Under the pieces are notes generated by a model. The model was not told the DNA's origin and did no database searches. It worked only from the letters and a program-made list of their open reading frames with translations. A stretch of DNA of 64,000 bases from Alopecurus myosuroides (taxonomy: Eukaryota > Streptophyta > Magnoliopsida > Poales > Poaceae). Each line of letters starts with the position of its first letter. The first letter of the stretch is position 1. The stretch is taken from the NCBI GenBank assembly GCA_028641055.1, contig CM054061.1, positions 62,719,904-62,783,903 on the forward strand. Reading direction: 5' to 3'. A program made the position numbers and the translations under genes. Below, piece by piece: positions 32,066-45,100 of the stretch.

Positions 32066-34205
32066 TAACATTCCTGATTATTGGAAAAATTCAAAAAAAT
32101 CTCAAAAGATTGAAACTTTTGTTCTTGCTAAAATAAACTCACCAAAATCAAATCAAATAACATACAAAAGAAATATTATGACCTACTAAAAAGTACTTTG
32201 ATTTGATGATCCAATTAAGCCACTAATTCCAAGCCCTAATAGTTGTTACAGAATAATATTTTTGCAAAGTATTTTGGAATTACTTTAATCAAAACACTAT
32301 TTCATAAAATGGTGTTAGTTCAAATATTAGGTTTTGAAAATGTTTAGTGGTCATTCACCAAGTGGGGATTGTCATCCTTAATAATATTTTGCTTTTAATA
32401 AATAATTTTAGGAGCCCAAAAATGGTTTTATGAATTATTTACCAATCCTTTAAATAATAAAATTAATTTCTAATATTTTATTTGGAAACAAGAATAATGG
32501 TAAATTGTTTTAAATTCAATAAATGTATTTTTGGAATAATTCTAAATTTTATCAAACCCCAATTCTCTTAATTTATTTTTCTGTTTGAAAATGACATTAG
32601 TGCTATTTATGCAATTATACAATATTTGAATATTTCAATTTTTGAAATTTATTGAAAGAGTCCAAAAATGTTTCTATATGACAGGTATGATTTTTACAAA
32701 ATTTTAGTAACTTAATTGAGCTCATTTGGATAATTAAAACAACAGATATAAAGGAGAAAAAACAGAAAAGAAAAGAACAAAAATATCGGCTAGCCCAAGC
32801 CGGCCCAACCCTATCTGCCACGCATGGAAGCAGCCAACCAGCCCAGCATGCGGCCAGCAGCCCATCTCACCTCTCTCTCTTGCTGCCAACCGGGCCCCAC
32901 CTGTCAAGTGGGGAGGTTGTCTTCAACCTCCGTCCGGATTTCTCGCACATGACGTCTGCGCCAATCACCGCTGCGATCTCCGCCTCATGTGCACCTCTGG
33001 CCCCACCGAGCCAGGCATAAGTAGCCCACCTTCTCCTCTCTCGGATGTCCCCAAAACCCTAAGCCAACGCTGCTAGGCTAGCCCTCTCGCCGGAAATCCG
33101 CACAACTGCCGCAAATCGAGGATGATTCTGGCGAGGTAAGCCTCTGCCCCAGCCTGAGACCAAGCCTAACCTTCTCCTTGTGACCGTATGCATATCCTTG
33201 ACATCTTCCCATAATTTTCTAGCCTCAGGAACCGCGTTCCATGCACATGCAAAGGTCGATGGAGCTTGTTGTCGTGCCACCATGCTTGGAAGCGGCAGAT
33301 GACTCTACCACTACCATCCTCCTCGCCGTGTCGAGGCGCACCCCGTCGTGGTCATCACCAAATCTAGATCCCACCATAGCTCCGCCGCCATCGATCTTCT
33401 GCACCGCCGGCCACCATCGTCTCCATTACCGGCAAACAGAGCTGCCACGGTGAGCCCCTCCTTGCCGAGCCGTCAGATGTGCAATGGACGCACCCAATCA
33501 GATCTAGCCGAGCCGAGCCCACCTAGGGCTTAAGCCGAGCTGTGAACCTAGCCGAGCCATGAGCCAACTAACCCCGCCCTTAAATCCAAATCCAATGGAC
33601 CCTATTAATTACCTTATCCGGTCAATTTTCTGGAATTTATTAGACGAATAGATTTATTCTAACAGTTTTGCAGAAAGTACAGTAGAACTTAGATCTATCA
33701 TACATTTTTCTCCAGGAGGCCAAATTTAGCAAAATCGGACTTTTTGAAAATCTCTTCACCTAGAATCTTTTGGTACTGTTTAATATCAAATTTTACTATG
33801 TAAAATTTTTCCAAATTCAAATGAGCCATTTGGATAAATTCTGACATGTTTTAAATTCTATAATTCTAAAAATTATAAACAAAATATTTTTCGAAATTTT
33901 AGGATGTGTACTTTCATAACTACTGTCCGAAAATAATTATTGAACTCATTTAAAATTGATTTAGGTTTTAAATCCCCCTTTGAGTAATTTAGACCTAGTT
34001 CAAATTTTACAAATAATTTTAATATGATTTCTTCTACAAAAATATTCCATTTAGTAACCTAGGATTAGATAGACCAATAACTAAACCAAATGGGCACTAG
34101 TAAACCTATTCAAGGTAAGTTTGTCCTAAAACCCTCCCATAGTGGTCAACAACATTTGAATTTGAAAGGTGTTATGTAAACCCATATTAGAAAAATTATG
34201 GTGCG
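32066..34205. repeat. Probable solo LTR or LTR remnant of a gypsy element
   Basis: It starts TGTAACATTCC, and has a long AT-rich first part, a GC-rich middle (32780-33600) with a sharp base-composition change, and an AT-rich last part with 'agatctatcatacatttttc'. The same three-part layout occurs in the LTR at 42191-46834. No coding domain. The right end is unclear. Confidence 0.4.
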
Positions 34206-34221
34206 ATCATTTCATTACTAC

Positions 34222-34844
34222 AAAAATGGCTATAGATGGAATCATACGCGTGGCGCGCCCCACTACACGTGCGCCACATCTAACTAGCCGTGGCGTAGCA
34301 CACACTAGTTTGCCATGGTGAGTCACGCCTAAGGGCATAACCGTGACGCACTATCCACTCAGTACACCAGGCCTATAGGTGGGGTGCTGTGTGGCCATGG
34401 ATGCTGGGTGGGTAGGCATAGGCGTGGCGCACCAAACCCTATGTGCGCCACGGGTATGTGAGATAGGCGTGGCGCACCACTACTTCTCGCCAAAAAAAAT
34501 TCAACCCCCTCCCCCCCCCCCCTCCCCCCGTGGACCGCCTTTTCAATTTTGTAAAACAAAAATGTAAATGGTAGAAACTTCAAAAAATAAATTCCTTTGA
34601 GATCTATATAGGTTTTAAGATCTTGTTTCTAGAAATTTTTTGAAATATGAATTTTGACTTTCTGAGAAAAAGTAGGTGAAAATCGTAAAACGGCCATAAC
34701 TTTTGCATATGACGTCGAAATTTAAACGTTAGTATACTGAAAAAAAAACTAGAGGAAAAAAGGAACTCACCCTCATCTGGGTTTACCCGATGAGGTTTTC
34801 TTAGAATCGGCAAATTCCAAAAGGATAAAAGGATATTTTCCTAC
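34222..34844. mobile_element. CACTA subterminal fragment
   Basis: A terminus-like TACTACAAAAATGGCTATAG is followed by many copies of 'cgtggcgcacc' and its inverse, the same motif family as at 34845-34990 and 46830-47033. A run of C and T at 34503-34530 breaks it. It is probably the end of another copy of the same family. Confidence 0.55.
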
Positions 34845-34973
34845 CACTACTCGGGAAAAGGTCATGCGTGGCGCACCATTTTGGCTTATGCGTGACGCAC
34901 TATGGAGAGACACAATAGCCACGCTGCGACTAACTGAATAATCATGGCGCACATACCAGGTGCACCACGCGTA

Positions 34974-35630
34974 TTAGTAGCCGTGGCGCATGTTCTCGAT
35001 GATAGTTGGACACTTGTTCCCTATGGGAAGATGACCGTGCCAGAATGCCATGTTTTCATTGTAGCTCGCATCAGTCCATCTGTTCTTTATCTTCATCTCC
35101 AGAGTTCCCCAGAGTCCTGAGCGGTACGTTGAAACAGGTATCCTCGCTCGCGTATCCTTCATACAATGGAGTAACCGCGTCTATCTCCAGTTACGACAGC
35201 CTCGATTTCTCTCTAGCAACAGCTCTGATGTTGCTAGTCTCCTTGAGAAGGAGTGCTTGAACATGAGGGTCTGCACCCAGTCCGACGTTGTTGTCTCGTA
35301 TTCTCCGGCATCTTCATCATGATGTCCTTCATCATATCTGGGAGACTCTACATCTTCTCGCCCGCCATCGCCATTTTTGTCCTGATACTGCCCTTCCTTA
35401 TTTCCTGCCATCCCATTGGCCTCGTATTCATCTTCTTCATCACTTGCCTGGTAAGTAGTGTATCCATCCATGAAACCATGATGGATATGGTGCGCCTCCA
35501 AGTCACCGCAATCGTATCTGATCAAGTGTTAAAGTTTGCATCTCTGACAAGGACATCTTATCTTCGTCATGTTATTTCGAAAAATTTCGTCTGTCGCATG
35601 TTTCATAAATCTAGAATCATGATCGCTCTT
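34974..35630 (-). pseudogene. CACTA (En/Spm TNP2-type) transposase N-terminal fragment
   Basis: On the minus strand it reads ATDEIFRNNMTKIRCPCQRCKL, a stop, then DLEAHHIHHGFMDGYTTYQ. This is the transposase-associated domain that opens plant TNP2 proteins, with the usual Cys/His pattern. It continues through acidic DEEDEYEANG to RWTDASYNENMAFW near 35060. The catalytic transposase_21 domain is missing. At about 35630 the frame runs into copia reverse transcriptase, so the start has been lost. Confidence 0.75.
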
Positions 35631-35639
35631 GATGAAGCC

Positions 35640-38498
35640 AAACGATTTGACTACCTCATCAAAGCGAATGTTCCAACTCCGAGATGCTTGTTTCAACCCA
35701 TAAATATATTTCTAAAGTTTGCATACCTTGTTAGCGTTAGCTGGATCGACAAAACCTTCGGGCTGTATCATATACACGTCCTCGGTTAAATTTCCATTAA
35801 GGAAAGTTGTCTTGACATCCATCTGCCATATCTCATAGTCGAAATAGGCTGCTATGGCTAACATGATCCGAATTGATTTAAGCATCGCTACGGGCGAGAA
35901 GGTCTCGTCGTAGTCAACTCCTTGAACCTGTCGGAACCCCTTCGCGACAAGTCGTGCTTTATAGACGGAAATATTTCCATCCATACCAATTTTCTTCTTA
36001 AAGACCCATTTGCACTCGACGGGTCTTGCACCGTCAGGCAGATCAACCAAATTCCAAACTTGGTTTTCATCCATGGACTTTAACTCGGATCTCATGGCTC
36101 CAAGCCATGACTCGGAATCAGATCCCACCATCGCTTCTGAATAAATTGCCGGCTCATTACTGTCTAACAGTAAAACATAACGAGCATTTTGTAATCTGGC
36201 AGATCTCCGTAGTTCAGGTGCTGTTACTGGTGTAGGTACCACGACCGGCTCAGCCTCCAAGGCGTTCGCCGACTCGCCCCTAGCCGGTTCCTCTCGAATT
36301 TCTTCGAGTTGCACTGTGCTCCCACTGACTCCCCGACTGAGAAACTCTTTCTCAAGGAAGATACCATTCTGAGCGACAAACATTTTGCCCTCTTCTCGGT
36401 TGTAGAAGTAGTACCCCAAGGTTTCCCTCGGATACCCCACAAAAATACACTTGTCCGACTTGGGCGTGAGCTTGTCCGACTGAAGTCGCTTGAAAAATGC
36501 TTCACAACCCCAAATCTTAAGAAAAGACAAACTTGGCCTCTTGCCAGTCCACATCTCATGTGGTGTCTTCTCTACTGACTTTGATGGTACTCTGTTTAGT
36601 GTGAACGCTGCAGTTTCTAGACAATAACTCCAAAATGATAAAGGTAGATCTGTTTGACTCATCAATGATCGTACCATGTCCAACAAGGTCCGATTTCTCC
36701 GTTCCGATACACCGTTTCTCTGCGGTGTACCCGGCGGAGTAAGTTGAGGAACTATTCCACAACTCTTTCGATGGTCATCAAACTCATGGCTCATGTACTC
36801 GCCTCCACGGTCCGACCTTAGAAACTTTATTTTCTTGCCGAGCTGATTCTGTACCTCGCTCTGGAATTCCTTGAACTTTTCAAAGGCTTCCGAATTGTGT
36901 TTGATTAAATAGATATATCCATACCTACTCAAATCATCAGTGAAGGTAATGAAGTACTCATAACCACCTATGGATGTCGTGCTCATTGGACCACATACAT
37001 CACTATGTATTAGTTCCAACAAGTCGGACGCCCTTTCACAACTCCTTGCAAAAGGTGTCTTGGTCATTTTGCCTAGTAGGCATGATTCGCATGTCTCGAA
37101 TGACTCTAAGTCGAACGAAGTTAGAAGTCCATCATCATGGAACTTCTTCATGCGCTTCCAACTTAGATGACCAAGCCGACAGTGCCAAAATTAAGTCATA
37201 TTCAGATCATTTGGTTTCAACCTTTTAACATTTATGTTATAGACCGATTCACTATCAAGATTTAAAATAAATAACCCGTTCTGAACGGGTGCAAAGCCAT
37301 GAAACATATCATTCAAATATAAAGAACAACCATTATTCTTAATATTCGACTCATAACCTTGTCTCATCAAACATGAGGCGGAAATAATGTTTCGGCTAAG
37401 CACTGGAACATAATAAGAATTATTCAGCTCCATTAAAAATCCTGAAGGTAAATGAAGTTGCATCGTGCCGACTTCCAACGCAGCGACTCTCGCCTTGTTG
37501 CCGGCGCGAATGTCAACCTCTCCTCTTGCCACGCTCCTAGTTCTTACCAGTCCCTGCAACGAGTTGCATATGTGAATAACTGATCCGGTATCATATACCC
37601 AAGAACTATTAGGCGCATCAGCAAGATAAATGTCTATAACATTGCACACAAGTGTACCTGAGTCGAAAGTCATACCTCCATTCTTGGCTCTGTCAGCCAA
37701 ATACTTGGTGCAGTTCCTCTTCCAGTGGCCATCCTGCTTGCAATAGAAGCAATTGGCTCCGGCTGTAGGAGAAGGCTTAGTCTTTGAGGAAGCGCTCTCG
37801 ACAGGGCCATGGGCGTTGCCTCCTGACTTATCCTTCTTCTTCTTAGTCCAAGAACTCTTCTTGAACTTAGCCTTATTCTGCACCATCAACACTTGACCGG
37901 CGCCTTTCTTGAGATCAGGCTCTGCCGTTTTGAGCATCGCATGTAATTCAGTGATCTTCTTATCCATACCATGCATGTGGTAGCTCGAAATGAACGGACC
38001 ATACGCACTAGGAAGAGAGTTCAGAATTATATCAGTAGCGAACTCTTCGTTAATTGGGAAGCCCAGCCGATCCAGAGACTGTATGTGACCAACCATCTTG
38101 ATTACATGCGGACTCAGTGGATCGCCGTCTTTAAGCTTACAGCCCAGCTAAGCTTGAGAGACTTGATACCTCTCGGTCTTTGCCTGAGCCTGGAACATAC
38201 TTTTGAGGCTTTCGATCATATCGTAGGCCTCAACATTCTCGAACTGCTGCTGCAAGTCCGGTTCCATGTGTGCAAGCATAAGACAGCTAATTTCCGTAGA
38301 CTCATCTCTAGTCTTACGGTAGGCATTCATGACTGCGACAGTCGCATCGTCATCTGGCTCTTCTAGAAGTGGAGTTTCTAGAACATGTTCTTTCTTGTCA
38401 TGCTTGAGGACTATCCTCAGATTACGATACCAGTTGGTGAAATTAGTTCCATTAAGCTTATCTTTCTCTAGGATTGACCTCAACGCAAAAGTGGACAA
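35640..38498 (-). pseudogene. Copia Gag-Pol polyprotein, truncated, with three nonsense codons
   Basis: One collinear frame is broken by stops near 38147, 37190 and 35711. Gag begins MSTFALRSILEKDKLNGTNF. A CCHC knuckle (CFYCKQDGHWKRNC) follows, then a protease block WVYDTGSVIHIC. The pre-integrase block WHCRLGHLSW is followed by integrase with SDVCGPM, LRSDRGGEYM and GTPQRNGVSERRN. Reverse transcriptase starts at WVFKKKIGMDG and reaches MDVKTTFLNGNL and GLKQASRSWNIRFDE, then stops at the breakpoint, so the YVDD motif is lost. It cannot make active enzymes. Confidence 0.88.
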
Positions 38499-39824
38499 CT
38501 AAGGAAGGTTGCTAGGTGCCATCGATCTACAACAGAAAATATGCAAAACACTTAAGACATGTATTCATAAAAGAGCAGGCATATTAAAAGTTTTAATACT
38601 TATGCTCCCACTAGAACCAACACCCCTCCGATGGTTGCTAAGTGATTCAAGATCCTAAATAAGCAAGCCGACTAGTGAGCTTTAGCATCACCGCTAGCCG
38701 TCAAGTGATCTAGGTAGGCAACACCTTGCCAATCGTATCCAATACGACTCCTGTTAGTTGGGTGGCATCACATGCCCCGGCTCCCAACCTACCTCGCCCC
38801 GAGCCCCACAACCGTTGTGATGGACTCGTCTAGATTACCAAGTGCTTTTGCTTGTAAGAGTACGACTCAAACCAACCTAACCGGAAAGAATTGGTAGCAC
38901 CTCAATTTTATGAGCCCACTACCAAGAATGTCCGACTTGTGATGGTGCAGCACTGGCGGGACGACCGACTAGACCTTCTTTGAGGGATTAAAATCTACCA
39001 ACTATCTAAATAGAGGTAAATAGAGACATAACAATAACACAAATAAAGCAATTATAATGTGAAATGGTATGGCTCTCTTCATGGTGATCTCCATCTCCAT
39101 GAAGTTTGTAAGTCGATTCGTGCCAACTCATGTCACGTGCCATCTTACTCCATGTAGCCGACTTGTACATCGACTTGCATGCCTTCCGGGTTCTCCAACA
39201 AGCTACATTAGCTAGTAAATGAAAATTTACATAGAGAATCCGACACGCAGGCCAGTATACAATAAAATGACAGCACCTAGGCTCCAGTTGGCTGACAAAA
39301 ACATGATACGCAGATCATGTATGGATTACACACATCACATGCACATAAGCCATACCATTCACAACTTCCTGCAAAAACAAGTTATGCATAGATACGATAT
39401 CTACCGGCGTTGTGAAACTCGCAACGACATCTAAGGCTCTACGACAGGGCGAAGCCGGCGGTCCCAAATCTGATCATGGATTTCTTCATCGGATAAAACG
39501 ATTTTACCCAAATCTGATCCGTATTCCGATTCGATCAAACTCTTTGATCTTCGATCACCGCAACTGGATTTATGTGTCACGGTATACCCCGATGGCGGAA
39601 ACCGACCGGTAGGGGTAAGTTGTTTCACGATCTTAGCAGTATGATCACGGAAACCAGATCATCCATTAACCCCGAGTACGATTGATCCAATCAACCTTGT
39701 ACAAAACCGATCTATCTCATAGACCGACCACGAAAACAGCAATTAGATCACATCTAACGCTAACTACATATCATATATGTACGGATCTCGGGCCTAATAC
39801 TAGAAGCTACCGCTCTGATACCAC
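38499..39824 (-). other. 5' untranslated region of the copia element with primer binding site
   Basis: Non-coding stretch between the Gag start and the 5' LTR. At 39811-39823 the minus strand reads TGGTATCAGAGCG, matching initiator methionine tRNA, one base from the LTR. No other feature is supported. Confidence 0.85.
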
Positions 39825-41155
39825 TGTTGGAACGCGTAGAGATAAACGGAATTTTTTCCTACGCTGTACTTCCAAGATCTAGCCGAGGTAGAAGGCCACG
39901 ATGGTTACCACTAGACGCGCGGTTGCAGATTATCGATGAAGCGCGTCGGGGCCGTGCAGTCCACGATCCGATCCAGCCGATCCGATCCCGCGAACGTCGA
40001 AGTGCTGAACGTACAGCACCTCTGCCGGTATCCACGCGTACGAGGAGGAGCTCCGACGGCAGACTGCTAGGTCCGGTGCGACGGCTGGACTGAGTGGGGC
40101 TAGGGTTCCCAACGCATGGGAGAGGAGTAACGTTCCCGCTGGGCAACCTGCGCCCCTCTTTATATAGCGAATGGTAGTGGGATTCACAACACTTGTGGCC
40201 CATTCCCTCTGTGAGTCCGACTCACAAAACCCAGTCCATTTCCGGTTCGGGTCCAACCCAACCAATACATTTTCTCCCGCTCTTAAGTGTGCGATCCTGC
40301 AGGCTCATGGCGACTTGGACACGATTAGAGTCTGACTCTCAATCGATCAATCTGTAGCGGCTCCTAGCAGAACGTGCCGACTCCCAAGTCCCATTGAGTC
40401 ATGACGACATACCTTTCAATATGATATTCATCTTAGTCCCTTTTGCCTCACGATATACCTTGTCGAACTATAGGCGATTTATCGTCATCCCTTAAATAGT
40501 TCGACTCTCTTCTCGATCCGTGATATGTGATTCATCTGACTAACTCTTAGTCAGCAGACACAGTTAACACTTAACTGAGTCGCGCATGGCCATGCTTCCT
40601 GAATCATATCGCTCGAGAGGGCCCAGAGAATATCTCTCCATTCGGAGGGGCAAAATCACATCTTGATTATCCACATCACGCAGCTTGTTTCTCATTCGAC
40701 CCGAACTCTGCCTTTATAACTGTCTTGTCACAGAGCAGCGTTTAACAGAACCTAAGTCGGTGATCCACAACTCGGATTATGCGACAACCTCAGGTCTAAG
40801 GATTACATTGATTGAGACATGCAAATGACGACTTGCTCGTTGCATCTCAATGTGGGTCAGTCCGACTTGCTAAACTCTTTAGCCAAGTCCGTGAACGTTG
40901 GAATGGCATCACCATGCCTATGACAAGTGGAACCGTGTCATCAGCCAACACTCACATTAGTCTAGGGTGTGTGTCCAGCACAACCTTTAATGACCAATGA
41001 CAATTTAGTATGAACAACATGAATACATAGTTCCACAATCGAATCACATATTCAATGACATGTATCAGATGTTCAAAACAAGGACAACTTAATAACTTTA
41101 TGAATACATTGGGAATTACATCATCCATGATTGCCTCTAGGGCATATTCCCAACA
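39825..41155 (-). repeat. 5' LTR of the truncated copia element
   Basis: 1331 bp, from TGTTGG to CCAACA. It ends directly against gypsy integrase sequence at 41156. No partner LTR is present in the window. Confidence 0.88.
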
Positions 41156-42144
41156 TCACCAAAGTTGCACACTTTATACCAGTCAAGACCACATATCGTG
41201 GAGACCAGCTTGCTGATCTCTATATTTCTCGGATAGTCAGCCTACATGGAATTCCAAGCAGGATTGTGTCAGATCGAGGATCACAGTTCACATCTCGATT
41301 CTGGAAGAAGTTACACGAAGCTTTGGGAACCAAGCTAGCCTTTAGCACAGCCTACCATCCACAGACTGATGGACAGACCGAGCGTGTGAACCAGATATTG
41401 GAGGACATGCTTCGTGCCTGTTTTTTGTCATATGGAGTTAAGTGGGAAGACTGCCTGCCGTTCCCAGAATTTTTCTAGTACAATAACTATCAGTCAAGCT
41501 TGAAGATGACACCATTTGAAGCCCTATATGGACGGAAGTGTCGCACACCTCTGAACTAGATTGAAACAGGCGACAGTCAAATCTTTGGAGTTGACACTCT
41601 GAAAGCTGCAGAGGAGCAAGTGCAATTAATTCGTGACCGTCTTAAAGCCGCACAATCACGCCAGAAGAGTTATGCGGACACGACGCGTCACGATGTCTCT
41701 TTCACTATTGGAGATTTCGTGTATCCGCGTGTTACGCCACTCAAAGGGATGCAGTGTTTCCATGTCAAAGGGAAGCTTGCACCCCGGTGTATTGGCCCTT
41801 TTAAGGTCCTAGCCCGTCGTGGGGAGGTATCTTACCAGCTGGAACTGCCTGAAGAGTTGTCAGCCTTTCATGATGTTTTTCATGTGTCATTGCTCTGGAA
41901 GTGTCTTCATGTACCTGAGAAGAATCTCACTTACCAAGACGCGGACTTCAAGACCATTGACATAAATGATGACTTGACCTACCGCGATCGACCCTTACGT
42001 GTACTTGAGGAGAATGTTCGTGCTACCAGGAGAAAAGCTTTCAAGTTCCTTAAGATTTAGTGGACGAATCATTCAGAGGAGGAAGCAACCTGGGAGTGTG
42101 AAGATTATATCAGGAAGGAGTTCCCTGGTTTCCTTGAGGACTAG
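41156..42144 (+). pseudogene. Gypsy chromovirus integrase C-half with chromodomain
   Basis: Starting in mid integrase: HFIPVKTTYRGDQLADLY, VSDRGSQFTSRFWKKL and TAYHPQTDGQTERVNQ (the second Asp and the Glu of the DDE core), then YGRKCRTPL, FHDVFHVSLL and a chromodomain-like end WTNHSEEEATWECED. Stops occur at 41476, at about 41560 and at 42058. This order is that of Tekay/Del-type chromoviruses, whose chromodomain steers insertion to heterochromatin. All upstream parts are absent, cut at the copia LTR. Confidence 0.88.
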
Positions 42145-42190
42145 ACCCGCAAATCTTGGGGCTAGATTCTTTTAAGGGTGGGGGGAGATC

Positions 42191-45100
42191 TGTCACACCC
42201 CAGTTTTTGGGTCACATGTAACATAGTGAGAAAAGCCATTTTTGTGAGCCAACAAAAACTTTTTAATGCACTTTTGTAATCCAACATTATGTAATGAACC
42301 ATTAGTATCTATGCAATGCAAGCAAACCTTTGATTAAAATCATTTATCAGTTGTTCCTGATGTTTCCTTATTGTTTCTGTGATGTTTTCTATGTGATGAT
42401 TTGAATACTTTTCATCCAAAATTTTGTAACAATGTTGTTTTCAACTTAATTATAATTTTTGGCATTGTTTGAATCAATAAAACAATTTGGCAAAAGAATA
42501 ATTGGATGTTTTCTTTTAAGTTTTCTATAGAAACTTGTTTCTAAAAAATTAGTCAAGTAGCTGTTTTAGCCCATGTTATCTATATGTTAGGGAATCATAT
42601 TTTATGTTTTCTTGGCATGAATGTGTTCTCTAATATATGTACTACAAATGTATGGGCTTGGTTTGAAAACTGGATTGAGAAAACAATCAAATGCTTGATG
42701 GTTTTTGTGATAAGAAATAAAGGCAGAAAAGTGGTTTTTAGGAAAATAGAGAAAAACATAAACTAGTTGTTTTCCCACCTTGTTTTTAGAGACTTTTTAA
42801 ATTTCAAATTTGTTTTCTTTTGATGATTATGAAAATACAAATCATGCTTAACAAAACCACACTTGGAAAAGAAAATTTGGAAATGGTTTGGTTCTTGAAA
42901 ACAGAGCCAACTTTTGGTTGGTTCCATCTGTTTTCAACACTTAGCCAAAATGACTAAGTCATTTTTAACTGAAACTGAATTTGCTGAAATCAGTGAAATG
43001 CACCAAACTTTGGATGATCATAACTTTTGTTTGGAGTTGAATTAACCTGTACCACTTGGACCTTCTAGAAGCCCTGACATCTCTTATCCTTTTCCTAGCT
43101 TTGGATGCTCGAGTGGTTGACCAGAGAGGAGAGGAGAGGGGCGGGTTCAGAGAAGAAAGAGAGGGGGGTGGCATGGGCAGGCTGACATGACACCACTGTG
43201 CTTGCACACTGTCGCCATGTCCGAGCTCTTTTCACCCCACACGTGCGACACTGGCCTTGACCACACCCTAGACCACCCCCTGGACACGCCCAAAGGGCAA
43301 GGGACACGGCATGGGCGCCGGGAGCACGTCCCCGAGCTCACCACTGCCGCCCGAGTGCACACTCGTGCACACACTCATGGCACCGTGGCTATAAATCTAC
43401 GAGCACGCTCTCACCACGCCACCACGCTCACCTCACACCACTCTCACCCTCTATCACTGACTGCGCACGCTCGGGGCTCTCTGTGAGCCCAGCAAGCTCG
43501 TAGACGTCGACGGCCACCGCGGAGGGAAAGAAAAGGTGGAGCACATCTCGTGCACTCCCACCCTCATCTTTGCCTCCATCGTGCTCGCTTCTGTCTGTAG
43601 ACACGCCCTGACCCCGTCGTTTGTCCCCTCGTTTGCAGGATCGCCGTGGAGCTCGCCGGAGCTGCCGCGGACCCGCAGACGTGTGCCGTTGACTGAAACC
43701 TTCCCGAGTCGCAACGACACCGCTCCTGCACCGCACCAACCTCGTGAGACTCCACCGACACTGGCCACTGTCCTACGCGTTCTCGAGGTGAGCCAATCGA
43801 GAGATCGCCGCCGTCCCGTGCATTCCGATCGTGAGCGAGAGAGAGAAGTGAGGGGAGAGGAAGGAGACGACCGTGCGCCGTTGATCTCACGATCAACAAC
43901 CACGTTTAAAAGTTGAAACAGTACGGGCGCCGCGCGCGCTCGCGCAAGCGAGCTGGGCAAGAATGGCTTAGCGGGCCGCGCGCGCAGAAGGAACCCCAGC
44001 CCACGTGTTAGATCTTTTTCTTATTAAAAATAACAGAAACTTGCATGTTTGCTTTAATCGTGTTAAAATTAGAAAACCTCAGAAATAAAATCTACAAAAA
44101 TTCCTAGTGATAGATCTACTTTTCCTGAACGCATGCAACTTGTAGATCTACTTTTGGAGCATTATTTTGTCTGTGAAAAATCTTGTGCTACACACTTTCT
44201 GTTAGAGTAAAAGTGAGATAACTTTTTGTATGTGTGTTCAAAATGCGCAAACTAAAATTCTATGAGTAGCTTATGACTAGATCTATCATTAGGGCTTAAT
44301 CTCACATCAAGGTGAGCTACCATTTGTAAATGCCAGCCATTTTGGTATATGTCTAGTAGCATATTCTAGGATAGAAGTTGTTTAAAAATACTTTTTGATG
44401 TGAATCCAACTAGATATATTAGTGCATGCATAGATCTATGATATCCTAGCTTTGTGTGATTTTTAGAGCTCTATATTATTTTTGGCAAGCATTTTGAGAT
44501 ACAACACATGTTCTGTTAGAAATAGTTTTTGTGTAAATAGTTTAAAATAATTACTTGCTAGTTGTTTTGTTGTTTTCTAGCATGTTTATAGGTTGTGCTA
44601 GCTGTTAAAATGTTTTTTGCTTACATATCTAGCATGTTAGAAAGTGTGTGCATGTTTGGAAAAGAAATGGAAATAGTATATGCATAGTGTTGTTTTCTAG
44701 TCTTTATTTTTAATAAATCTTGTCAGCAAGTGTAGATAGTTTTATTACCTAAGTTTTTAGTGGTGTTTTATTGGATCAAGTACAATTTTGGTACTGATTA
44801 GGAGTTGTTTTCACCTCTGTTAGGGTGCACATAATTTCTTAAAGAAGCATGTATAACTTTGGGTGTTTAATTGTTCATAGTATGTTGTTCTCACTAGTTT
44901 CAATAGTTGTAATTTTGTTTGGTGGAAAAATTGTTTTCCACAAGTAGGACCAGAGGCTTAGGACCTCTTTAATGTCATGGAAAACCTAGTGGAACACCCA
45001 CTGGTTCCATCTCATTTTGGTGAGAAATGGTATTTCTCAACCATAGTAGTAGTAGTAATTATTGTTATTTTGGTGCATGCTTGTGGATTGTTGTTTTGCA

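Larger units (their letters stand above)
35631..41155 (-). mobile_element. Copia retrotransposon lacking its 3' half
   Basis: It retains the 5' LTR (39825-41155), primer site, gag, protease, integrase and the first part of reverse transcriptase, all minus strand. The rest of the reverse transcriptase, RNase H and the 3' LTR are absent, and the breakpoint joins CACTA transposase sequence at about 35630. The LTR start in element orientation (TGTTGGGAATATGCCCTAGA) is typical of a large Triticeae copia group (general knowledge). Confidence 0.85.

Noticed and set aside
34503..34530. Poly-C/T run as a possible LINE tail or structural element
   Set aside because: It lies within CACTA subterminal repeats with no LINE sequence next to it; simple low-complexity DNA.
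43187..43960. Several overlapping open frames of 70-170 codons on both strands
   Set aside because: They follow from the GC-rich core of the gypsy LTR, overlap each other and show no domain.
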